Shown here piece after piece: positions 25,601-37,600 of a stretch of DNA of 39,910 nucleotides; the stretch's first letter is position 1, and every line of letters starts with the position of its first letter. Source of the stretch: Cyanophora paradoxa (taxonomy: Eukaryota; Glaucocystophyceae; Cyanophorales; Cyanophoraceae). The position numbers and the translations under genes are program-made. The stretch lies in the NCBI GenBank assembly GCA_004431415.1, contig QPMI01000364.1, positions 1-39,910 on the forward strand, written 5' to 3'. The notes under the pieces were generated by a model that saw only the letters and a program-made list of their open reading frames with translations, ran no database searches and was not told where the DNA came from.

Positions 25601-28600
25601 CCGCCCCCACCGCCCGCTCCCTCCTCGCCACCTCGCGCTCCCTCGCCGCCCTCCACGCGCCCCTCTCCCTCGCCCGGCCCGGTGCGCCGCCCCACCGCCG
25701 GCCCTGCCCCGCGCCGAGGCATCCGCGCAGGCTCGCCGGAGGCGGCCGCTGTGGATGCGGCGGAGCAGCAGCGCCCGTCTACGGCGCCCCGGGCGGCGGG
25801 GCCGCGGGCGGCGTGGCGGGAGCGGCCGGGGAGCGCGGCGTCGCAGCCGCCGGCGGGGGCGCCGTACGGGCGGTGCGGTGGCGGGGCGGGGCCGGGGGGC
25901 GGCACGGGGCCGGCCCCGCCGTGGATGGCTTCCTCGTCCTCTCCCACGACGGCAGCTTCAGGGTCCGCTGGGGCGCGCCGCCCCCCGCCCCCGCCGCCCT
26001 CGCCCGCCCCGGCTTCGGCTCCCGCTCCTCCTCCGCCCTCGGCTCGCGCTCGCCCTCCGCCCCGGGGTCGAGGTCCCCCTCGAGCTCCGCCCTCAACTCC
26101 GGCGCCCGCACGCCCGCCGCCGCCTCCGGCCACCCCGCCGGCCCACCCCCGCCCCGCCCCTCGCCCTCCTCCGCCGCGCCCTCCTCGGCAGCTCCGCATC
26201 CAGGGCCCGCCTTCCGCCCCCTCGTGATTGCTTTTCGTGAGGCTTTTTCTCTTTTTCTTGTCTGCATTTGCAGCAGTTGGATGGCGCCGCGGCGCCCGCT
26301 GTTTTTTGGGTCTGATAGTCTCATCTCGCAGTTCGCAACGCCATGTGTTTTATTGCTGAGAATGATTGCGCAGAGTGTCACAGTGTTTTTTCCGATGCTT
26401 TTTCGACAGAACAGTTGAGCATACTTACAGTAGTGCTGCCGCAGTGCGGTGCAGGAGCTCTTTTTCAGTGGATTGGATATTTAGAGCGATGCATTTACAG
26501 TCGTACAAGAAACTTGAAGCGAGGAGGCGCCAGCCTCCAGGGGCCCCGCCGCAGGGTTCGCCTCCGCTCACGTGGAGGCCCTGCTCGTGCTCGAGCGCCG
26601 AAAGGCCGTCACATCGAATTTGTACGCCTCCGGCGGCGGGGGCGCAACCTTGAGGCTCTCCGAGCGCGGGATCGAGCGCTGCGCGCGCCGCTCGACGGCC
26701 GGACGGGGCGGGGCGGGGCGGGCGGCTGCGTACACGGCGCTCGACCTCCTCGATGCGGGACGTGGCCGCCGCGACGATCTCGTCGGCCGAGCGCGGCACG
26801 CCCGCCACCGGCAGCCGCAGCGCCGCTGCCCGCTGCGCCGCCGCCGCCGCCGCCGCGCGGGCCGCTCGCGACGCCCGCGTCCGCTCCAGCCAGTGCTTGA
26901 CCACACGCTGCGCGCATGCGGCTCGCGCGGGAGGGCGAGAGCGCTCGGCAAGCGCGCGGCCGCGGCGCACCTGGATGCGCCAGACGCTGTATTGCACAGA
27001 CATGCTCTGCGACCTGGAGACGATCCTCTTACGCTCCAGGTCCAGCTTCATCGTACTCGAGTGGATGATTGAAAGGCCTTCCGCAACCTGCGCCGAATGC
27101 GCAGGTCAGGCCTTCAGGGAATCCGGTGGTCAGCTCCTGCTGCCCTGCTTATGCATGATCCCCTGCCGCGCAGTGCGCTGCCCCGCCCAATCCCGCTCCC
27201 ACTATAACGTTCTGAGCTGATGTACTGAGCTGGTGTGAGCTGATGTGCTGTTGTGAGCTGGAGGTCCGCAGTCTAGATCTAGACCCGCGCGGGCGGAGAT
27301 GCATGGATATCCTGACCTGCTGCTCGCGCCTCCTGTTCAGCTCTTGCTCCTCTTTTTCCATCTTCTCTCCCCCACGGAGCCGTGTAGGAATTCCGTTCCT
27401 AACTGTTCTCTTGGTGCTTTCTCTCGCGCAGACTGCATTTCTGTCTGAGTTGGAGAGAACAATGGGCCTCTTGGCGTTCGAGGATCCGACACAGTCGCCG
27501 CTCGCGGAATTGCTCGACAACTCGCAGCGGCAAAAGATGGCCAGCGAGCTGAACGCAGCCATCCTCACAAGCCAGTGCCAGGAGAAAGGCGAGGCCATCC
27601 TTTTGTGTCGTGCTCGTGGCCGCCATTAACTCGCTTCGCGCCACAGATCCGAAGCTTCCCGTTCTGCTGAAGATGCTCATCTGGTCGCAGAACCAGCTCG
27701 ACGAGAAAGTCACGTATCCTAGAATCAACGATTTGAGCTCCGGAGCGCTCGACGTCGGCTCCGCGGCATTCGATCCCATGCAGGTTACATCTGCGAGCAT
27801 TGTATGAGATCTTTTTCTTTTGTTGCACAGACACCTTGTACTTTCCACCTTGTACTTTCCTTTCTTGTACAGATATAGACTTAGGAGTTTCAAATGCACA
27901 GTAAAGTGACCATCCGCGCCCCACCTTCCTGCTCGCCGCCCCGCGCACCACCTTCCCGCTCGCCGGGAAAAGAATTGCGTTTGATTTGCGCGATCTAAAA
28001 ATTAGACCGATGCTCTACAAAACGTATTTGTGGAAGAAGCGGCCGACACCAGCAGAGCAGACGGCGTTGACGAAAGTGAGGAAGACCAAGAGGCCCAATA
28101 CGGGTTGCACGGTTGCTATCCGACGCTGCGGGTCGTCTACGGAGGACATATACAGGACGGTGATAAGCGAGAGGACGAAGAGGAGGAAGGCGGAGATCTT
28201 GAAGGGGGCGCTGGGGGTCATCTTCGGCCGGCGCGAGCTGGCGAACCCGCACAGCACGAGAATGGCGAACGCGCTGAAAGGAGATAGAGGGATCGTGCCG
28301 CCCAGCGTACGTGCGAACAGGTCCCAGCATGCTGCCGACACCATCCAGTTGAAGTCGTTAACTCCCATCGTCAGGTGCACCAGCAGCGTTGCGAGGCAGA
28401 CGAAGAACACGAGCGCATCCGATATCTGCCATGCACGGGCGTCCACTTGCTCCGGGAAGTCCATGAAGGTATTCCAAGGGCGCGAGTTGATCCAGAGCGT
28501 GAAGGAGTACGGGCTGCTAGCCGCCGCCGCGGCCGCTAGCTTTGCCTGGTTCTTGGTGCGCACGCGCGCGGCCGCCGGAGCTCCAGGAGCGCCTGGCGCG

Positions 28601-31600
28601 CCGGCCGCCAAGCTCCCGCTCGCTTGCGCTGATTTGGCCGCGCTGGGCTCCGCATCGTTTAGCACGCCGGCGCCGGCGCTCTTCTTCTTCTTGCCCATGT
28701 CTGGGCCTCTGAGCGCCGTTGCGATTCCTCCCTCCTGGAGTCGACCCCCTGCAGCCAGAGTCCTGCTGGCTTTTTTTTCAGCCTCCCCGGCCAGCAACCC
28801 AGGTGCATACTTAAGTGCATGCTAAGCGCAAGCTGCTGTGGGCGGATGCATGCGCCGGAGGAGCGCGAAATTGGTGGTGTCAGTTAGCACATTGCCTGGC
28901 TGGTGGTTCAGCCAGCCGACCGCCTGCGCGGGGAGGGGGTGGTCGCGCAAACGCTGCTCAACAAGTCGGGCCCACGGCGCTCACGGACGGGATGCATGCG
29001 CAAAGACCACTCCTGCCCCGCGAGCACCAGCGCTCGGCGGGCGTCTCGCGGGTGCCCGTGACGCGTGCTGCGACCCTCCGAGACATAGCCATCCGCGCCT
29101 CCGAGCTGTCAGTGATCGAAGGTAACGTGGCTCGCGCGTGGACGAGCGCCCCTGAGGCGCGCGCAGAGACGCAGAAGCAGCGGGAACAGAGGAGGCTTGA
29201 GGAGCAGCGAGAGGAGGAGGAGGTGCGCTATCGCGTAGCCGACCCGCGCCGCCGACGTCTTACGTGGGGCCGCAGCGGAGGCGAGCTGTCCGATCGGCGG
29301 ACAGGCTCTCGCTTCTATTCGACAGAGTGGCAAACCCCGCTCCCGACGCCAGACCGGCGAAGCAGAAGATGGTCCCCTCCTACGCGCGCCTCCTCGAGAG
29401 AAAGCAAGCCGCCGAGGCCGGCCCCGCGCCATCGCGGCCCCCGCCCTCCCATCCGAGGCGGCGGGGGCCGCCGGGCGAGCCGCGGCCCCCGCCAGCTCCC
29501 GCGCGGGCGGTGCACGGCAGCGCTGCGGATGTGCCCACTTTGCCGCCCGAGGTCTCTTCGCGGGTGGCGGGGAGCGCGCCGAAGCTCTCCGCCTCCTCCT
29601 CGGCGCCGCAGCTGCCGCGGGGGCCCTGGCGCCCCCGACGCTGCACCCCGCCGCCTCCACCTCCCGCCTCCCGCCCCCTCCTGGCGCCTCCCGCGGATGC
29701 GCCGGCGGAGGCGACTGCTGTCGCGGGGAGGCCCGTCGCCACGGCCCCTCGCAGCCACACGGCCCGCCGCGGGAGGCGAGCCCCGCGCGGCCGGCCTCCG
29801 CGGCGGCGAGGCGGGCGGCGTCACCGGAGACGCCGCCAGCGAGCGCGGCGGGGCCGAGCGTCGCGTGGGGCCCCGGCGTGGCGCCGCCGTCGCCGCCGCC
29901 GGTGGCCGGGGAGGCGGCGCTGGCGCCCTATCTCGCGCGCGCCCCGCTCCCCGACGGCGCCTTCGGCATCTACCGCAGCGAGCTCGCCGGCGGCTCGCCG
30001 CCCGCGACTCGCCGGGAGGCCGAGGCGGCGGGCAGCGAGGGGAGCGCTCGGGGAGGAGGAGGGGGGGGACTTGCTGGCCCTCTCCCCGCGCTCCGCGATG
30101 CCCACCCGCCGCTCCGCCGCCCCCGCGCACGCGCCGCCCGCCCCCACCGCCCGCTCCCTCCTCGCCACCTCGCGCTCCCTCGCCGCCCTCCACGCGCCCC
30201 TCTCCCTCGCCCGGCCCGGTGCGCCGCCCCACCGCCGGCCCTGCCCCGCGCCGAGGCATCCGCGCAGGCTCGCCGGAGGCGGCCGCTGTGGATGCGGCGG
30301 AGCAGCAGCGCCCGTCTACGGCGCCCGGGCGGCGGGGCCGCGGGCGGCGTGGCGGGAGCGGCCGGGGAGCGCGGCGTCGCAGCCGCCGGCGGGGGCGCCG
30401 TACGGGGCGGTGCGGTGGCGGGGCGGGGCCGGGGGCGGCACGGGGCCGGCCCGCCGTGGATGGCTTCCTCGTCCTCTCCCACGACGGCAGCTTCAGGGTC
30501 CGCTGGGGCGCGCCGCCCCCGCCCCCGCCGCCCTCGCCCGCCCGGCTTCGGCTCCCGCTCCTCCTCCGCCCTCGGCTCGCGCTCGCCCTCCGCCCGGGGT
30601 CGAGGTCCCCTCGAGCTCCGCCCTCAACTCCGGCGCCCGCACGCCCGCCGCCGCCTCCGGCCACCCCGCCGGCCCACCCCCGCCCCCGCCCCTCGCCCTC
30701 CTCCGCCGCGCCCTCCTCGGCAGCTCCGCATCCAGGGCCCGCCTTCCGCCCCCCTCGTGATTGCTTTTCGTGAGGCTTTTTCTCTTTTTCTTGTCTGCAT
30801 TTGCAGCAGTTGGATGGCGCCGCGGCGCCCGCTGTTTTTTGGGTCTGATAGTCTCATCTCGCAGTTCGCAACGCCATGTGTTTTATTGCTGAGAATGATT
30901 GCGCAGAGTGTCACAGTGTTTTTTCCGATGCTTTTTCGACAGAACAGTTGAGCATACTTACAGTAGTGCTGCCGCAGTGCGGTGCAGGAGCTCTTTTTCA
31001 GTGGATTGGATATTTAGAGCGATGCATTTACAGTCGTACAAGAAACTTGAAGCGAGGAGGCGCCAGCCTCCAGGGGCCCGCCGCAGGGTTCGCCTCCGCT
31101 CACGTGGAGGCCCTGCTCGTGCTCGAGCGCCGAAAGGCCGTCACATCGAATTTGTACGCCTCCGGCGGCGGGGGCGCAACCTTGAGGCTCTCCGAGCGCG
31201 GGATCGAGCGCTGCGCGCGCCGCTCGACGGCCGGACGGGCGGGGCGGGGCGGGCGGCTGCGTACACGGCGCTCGACCTCCTCGATGCGGGACGTGGCCGC
31301 CGCGACGATCTCGTCGGCCGAGCGCGGCACGCCCGCCACCGGCAGCCGCAGCGCCGCTGCCCGCTGCGCCGCCGCCGCCGCCGCCGCGCGGGCCGCTCGC
31401 GACGCCCGCGTCCGCTCCAGCCAGTGCTTGACCACACGCTGCGCGCATGCGGCTCGCGCGGGAGGGCGAGAGCGCTCGGCAAGCGCGCGGCCGCGGCGCA
31501 CCTGGATGCGCCAGACGCTGTATTGCACAGACATGCTCTGCGACCTGGAGACGATCCTCTTACGCTCCAGGTCCAGCTTCATCGTACTCGAGTGGATGAT

Positions 31601-34600
31601 TGAAAGGCCTTCCGCAACCTGCGCCGAATGCGCAGGTCAGGCCTTCAGGGAATCCGGTGGTCAGCTCCTGCTGCCCTGCTTATGCATGATCCCCTGCCGC
31701 GCAGTGCGCTGCCCCGCCCAATCCCGCTCCCACTATAACGTTCTGAGCTGATGTACTGAGCTGGTGTGAGCTGATGTGCTGTTGTGAGCTGGAGGTCCGC
31801 AGTCTAGATCTAGACCCGCGCGGGCGGAGATGCATGGATATCCTGACCTGCTGCTCGCGCCTCCTGTTCAGCTCTTGCTCCTCTTTTTCCATCTTCTCTC
31901 CAAGCAACTCCGCGTACACCATCCTCGCCTGATTCGGGCTGAGCTTTCGAAGATAGGTCTGTACAACCCTCCGGACCTTTGCCCTGCGTATGAGGGCTTG
32001 AATACGCGCTGCCGCCGCATGGACACCCTTCAGTGGCGGTGGGGGCTTGGGTCGGTGCATCTTCTGCAGAAAATTTGCGCCGACGGAGGCGTCTACGGAG
32101 ACCGCGATTGCTTGCGCAGCACGGACAATTCGCTCCTCACGCAATTGGTCAACAGCGCCGTGCGCCATCGCGCTGCCCGATTTGCGTGCCTCGTCCGTCG
32201 GGTCCAGGCGGCGTCTCTGCAATGCCTCGTCCGTCGGGTCCAGGCGGCGTCTCTGCAATGCCGACTGTCTTACGCTGCTTCCAGCAAAGAAGACTTTCAG
32301 AAACTTGAAGAAAGCTGTGCTGCTGTCCGAAGCTGTCCGCTGGTCGCCGAGGGGGGTACGTGGCAGAAGATCGATCTCCAGCTGGATATCGATGTCCCGC
32401 AGCACAGCAGGAGACGCGCGTGACGCGGCGGCGTACGCGCAAACACTAGAAGCGCTGAAGGTAGCGCACTCTTCCGCAGAACTCTCGCGGCCCTTTCAAG
32501 TTTGTTCACAGCGTTCCCGTGGTACAGGCGGTTCAAGATAAATCGCTCTCGCTCCAGGCAGACATCGAAGTGTTGGAAATCGAGTGCGCCTCTTTGCGGC
32601 GCCGGCGCGACAGCGCGGGCGCCGACGTCGAGCGCGACGTTTTCGTGCTCACCGCGTACCGCCCGTTGCTTCTTCTTTTCCCGGCGTGCCTCATCCTCGG
32701 CGTCCTTGCGCTTTTCAACCACCCGCTTGTCGACGTCTCGGCCAGCTCAGGGGCCAACTCTGACCGCTTCGAGGAGAGCCTCTTCTCTCTCGTCATCAGC
32801 ATCTATAGTCTGCTCTTAATCCGCTTCTGCTCTTCCACGGTATAGTCGTCTGCTATTCACTCGCGGGCTGAGCGCCTGAACGCCCCGCAGCGCCCGTTCG
32901 CGGGCTCGGTGCTCGCCACACAGCTCGCCCTCTCGGCTTGCCTCGTCTTCCTTGGCCACGCCTGCGCCGCCCACCTCTACTCGCCGGCCTAGCTCGCGGC
33001 CGCAGACGTTTAAATAGCACGCCGGAGAGAGAGCGGCCTGAGGGCGGCTAGAAGTCGAAGGCGGAGGCGGTGAGGGCGCCGGCCTCGTAGCCGGCGAGGT
33101 GGTAGGCCCGGTGCTGCGGGGCGTCAGGGGACACGGGCGCGCGGAGGGGCCGGCGCACGAGGCGGGGGTAGAAGAAGACGTGGGCGGAGGCGTGCTGGGG
33201 GAAGGAGCCGAAGAGGGCGCGGGAGAGGCGGGCGAACCAGGCGGTGCGCCCGAGGGCGGAGGGGCCGCAGTCGCAGAGGCAGCCGTGGAGGGAGGAGGGC
33301 GGCCCCAGGCCCGCCGCGCTGTGCGCCTGCTGCGCGTGCCCCTCCCACGACTCCCGCGCCGCCCGCCGCTGCGCCCCCCGCGTCGGCCGGCGGCGGGGCG
33401 GGGCGGGGCGGGGCGGGGCGGGGTGGCGGGCCTCTTTCGAGGAGCGGGAGGCGCGGAACCAGCCGAACCAGCGCCACGAGCGGCCCTTCTTGCGGCCCTT
33501 CCCGGCCGCCTCCGGCAGCCCGCCCTTCTCCATGTCGAGCCCCTCGGGGACCCCCTGCGGGGGCGTCGGGGGAGTGCAAGGGGGCGGGGCGGGGCGGGGG
33601 CCGGGGACCGGGGGCGGGGCGTCGGGGGTCGGGGGCGGGGCCATGTTCCAGGCGGGGGAGGGCCGGAGCTTGAGGTAGGTGATCTCCCCCACGCGCCGGT
33701 CGGCGTAGCGCACGAAGAAGACGCAGGTGCGGGGCGGCACGGGGGGCACCCCGGCGCCCTCCCCGCCCGCCCCCGCCACGAAGTCCCGGAAGAAGGTCAC
33801 CGCCAGCTCGTCCCGCATCCGCCACAGGTCCGGGTGCCGCGGGTAGAACGAGCAGCTGCGCCGCGTCAGCCGGGCCGGGCGGCCGGGCGGGGGGGGGGGG
33901 GGGCGCGCTTGAGGACTTTGCGGGCGCGGTCGAGGGCGAGGGTCAACGCCGCGCACTCCTGCCGCGCCGCTCGCGGGGCGGGGCGGGGCGGGCGGGCGGG
34001 CGGGCGGGCGGGACGGGCGGGCGGGGCGGACGGTGGCGGGGTCCTCGGTGGAGTCGAAGAGGACGATGCGGTCGCAGCCGCGCCGCAGCAGCGGCAGCAG
34101 CGCCGTCCCCTCCGAGTACGCCGCGTCGCTCAGGTACTGCCACCCGTCGGCCCCCGCGCCCCGCGCCGGCGGGCGGGGCGGGCGGGGCGGGCGGACGATG
34201 TAGGAGGGGAGGCGCTCCGAGTCGCTGCGGACGCCCACGGGGAGGTCGAAGACCTGGGCCGGCGTCAGGGGCGGCGCGGGGGCGCGGCGGCGGGGCGGGG
34301 GCCTGGCGACAGAGCTGGACGATGGGGAGGCCGCTGACGTGCACGCGGAAGGCCCGCGGGGCGAAGCGGACGGCGAGGAGGAAGAAGGCCTGCGGCACCT
34401 CGGCGCGGGGCCCGGGGCGCGGGGCGGGGGCGGGGGCGGGGGATGGGCGCACGACGGTGCCGATGGTGAGGGGGAAGAGGTAGAGGGGGGAGGGGTCGAG
34501 GGCGGCGGCGACGAGGCAGGGGAGGAAGGCGGCGCCGTTGAGGAAGAGGGCGACCCACTGGCCCTCCCGCACCTTCACCGTCGCCACCCACCGCCCCAGC

Positions 34601-37600
34601 GACGTCCCGAAGAGCGCCAGCGCCGGCCGGTGCTCCCCCATCCGCCCCGCGCTCGCCGATGCGACCCCCAGCGCCCCCTGCGCCGCCTCAGCGCGCGGCC
34701 GGCGGGGCGGCAGGGCGGGCGCGCGGAGATGGCAGCGGCGTCGGCGAGGGAGAGGGGCGGGAGGCGGTGCACGCCCATGACGCCCTCCCCGGGGGGCGCC
34801 ACGTCCAGCCGCTCGATCCCCGCCGCCGACAGCGCTGCGCCCGCTCGTCGGCGCCGCGCGAGGGGCGCTCGCAGGCGGGCGGAGGCGGGGCGCACCGACG
34901 GGGCACCACTGGCTGGCGTCCACGGGGGCCGGCCCCTCGCCCGCCCCGGAGGCGGCGCGCCAGAGGCTCGCCGAGGCGCAGCTGCGGCGGCCGCGTGAGC
35001 GCGGCGCGAGGCGGGCGGGGCGGGGCGGTGCGGGGCGGGGCGGGGCGGGCGGGCCAGAGGAGCTGGGGCCGGGCGGCGCGGAGCTCGTGGAGGCGGGTGC
35101 CCTTGAAGCCGAGGCGGGGGCAGCGGGCGAAGAAGGCGCGCTGGAGGCGCCAGCGGTGCCACCAGTGGAGGTACCGCTGCTTGACGGCGTCCAGCAGCGG
35201 GTTGGCGACGACGAGGGCGGCGGCGGCGACGCGCAGCTTGACCCAGTCGGCGTGCGAGAGGGCGCTCGCCGCGGGGCGCTCGAAGAGGAAGAGCTCGGCG
35301 AGCTTCCCGTAGGCGACGACCAGCGCGAGGAAGGCGGCGAGGTCCGTGCGCACCCCCGAGAAGAGGCCCGGCAGCAGCGGCGGCAGCAGCAGCGCCCCCG
35401 CCGCCCCGGCCACCACGTACGTGTCCAACATCGCCTCGCTGCGCCCCGTCGGCGCGGGGCGGGGCGGCGGGCGGGGGGCGGGGCGGGGCGGGGCGGGCCT
35501 GAGGAAGAGGTGGCCGGCGAGGTAGACGAAGAGGCCGAGGGCCATGGCGAGGAGGAAGGCGGCGACGGTGAGGGCCCCGTAGGCGAGGCGCGCCGCCCGC
35601 GAGCGCCCCGCCTGCACCCGGCCCCGCACCGCGAAGACCCCCACCAGGCCGGCCAGCATGCACCCGCCCACGCGCCACACGGCCTCCGCCTCCCCGCCCG
35701 CCAGCACGCCCCCGTAGAAGTACCACAGCGTGCTCGTCAGCGGGCCGGCGTACGGCAGGATCGTCACCCCGACTGCCCCCGCCCGTCGCCGCGCCGCGCG
35801 CGGGGGGCGGGCAGCGGCGGGGGCGGGCGGACCGAGGAAGAGGAAGCCGAGGAGGAGGAGGAGGGCGGCGGCGGCGTCGGCGAGGAAGGTGCGGAGGGAG
35901 CGGGCGGAGAGCCAGAGGGGCGCGTTCCGCTCGAACTGCTCCATGAACTCCGCCACCTGCCGCCCCGTCGGCGCCGGCAGCGGCAGCGCCGGCGGGGCGG
36001 GGGCGCACCCAGCGGGAGGGGTCGGCGCCGCGGCGGGCGAGCCAGTCGTACCAGGCGGTGACGGCGTAGGCGGCCGAGCCGGCGCAGGCGAGCACGTCGA
36101 CGCGCTCGAGGGCGCCGCTGCTCGAGAGGAAGCACAGCACGCCCGACGCGAACGACGCGCTCCGCAGGCCCGCCCCGCCCACCGCCACGCCCACCAGCGG
36201 CCGCCCCGCCTCCCGCTCCGGCCTGCCCCGGCCCCGGCCCCGGCGATCGCGGCGCACCCGCTCCGGGAGAGGCCTGCGCGCGGACCCCCGCGGACGCCTG
36301 CAGTAGCTGCGCGGCGGTCTGCAGCGGGGCCCGCGCTGCAGCGGGCGTCGCAGGTGGCGCCGGCCCCGCGGGGCGCTGCGGCGTCGCGGCCGCCCCGCCC
36401 ACCGGCGGCGGCGGGCGGAAGGCGGGCGGTGGCTGTCGCTGGATACCGGGCGAGGAGGGGCTGTACGCGGCAGTGCTCTTCAAGCCGCGGCCTCCTGGGG
36501 ACGGGAGCGGCGGGCCCGGCCTGCCCTGCGGGCTCGGCGACGCCGACCGGGGAGGGGGCCCGCCCCGCCCCAGCGGCTGGCCCCGCCCCAGCATCCGGTT
36601 CTGCGCGCTCGTGTACACGAGGCTCGCCTGCGAAGAAGACGGCGACGGCTGCTGCTGCTGCGCCAGAGCGCTAGCCGCCGGCGCTGCCCTCGCAATCGAC
36701 GGGGGAGGTGACGGGCGCTGCTGAGCGACCGGCACGGCCACGGGGCGCTGCTGCACGGCCGGCACGGCCACGGGGCGCTGCAGCTGCACCGGCGCGCCCG
36801 CTCTCGGCTGCAGAGCAGGCGGAGGCGCACGCGGCTGCAGGCTCGGAGGCGGCGAAGGGCGAGGCTGGAGCTGTGATGTGCCCCGCCCGACCGGCTGCAG
36901 CGGAGGCGGGCTGGGTCTCGCGGGCGTGGCGAGGGAAGCCCCGCCGCGCCCCAGAGGCAGCGGGGGCACCCGCGGGGCCGGCCTGTCTGGCGGCGGCGGG
37001 CGCATCTTGCATGCAGCGAGTCTGACTCAACTACGCTTAGCTAGATCATCGGGCGCCACGTAGATACTGGGAGCGGTGCGCACCGTTTGAAGCTTGCTGA
37101 GTTTGCGTACCCCAAAACCAAGCAAGAACCGACGAAGCAGCGAAGCGCACGGCCTTCGAGCAGCAGAGGCTGATTGAGCAGCCCATAGAAGCTTCTCTGA
37201 CGCCCCTTAGCGCCCCCAGACAACGGCGGCGCTTTTAGCACGGAAGCATATTCGCCAGCTAGCGTCCTGGCGCGGCATCAACAGCTGGGGTTTTTGTGCT
37301 GGTGCCGCAGGATCCAACCCGCTCTCTGAGCGCCAGGGCCGCGGTCCGCAGGCGCGCAGACTAGGTGCTGCCCACCGCTGCAACTGCCTGCAAGGGAGCA
37401 GCGGGTAGCTTAGCTCTAGATATGGACTTCTCCTTGCCTGGGGCGCCGGTACCGCCGCCGCCCCGGGGCGCGCGGCCGGCTTCCGGGTTTAGGCCGCGCT
37501 CTGGCGGACCCAGGGGGAGCGTGCCAGTCGTTGTGTCGAGGCCGGACTCTGGAACGGGGTGGGTGACGCCAGTGGAGGTAGGAGATCCGGCCGTGATCGA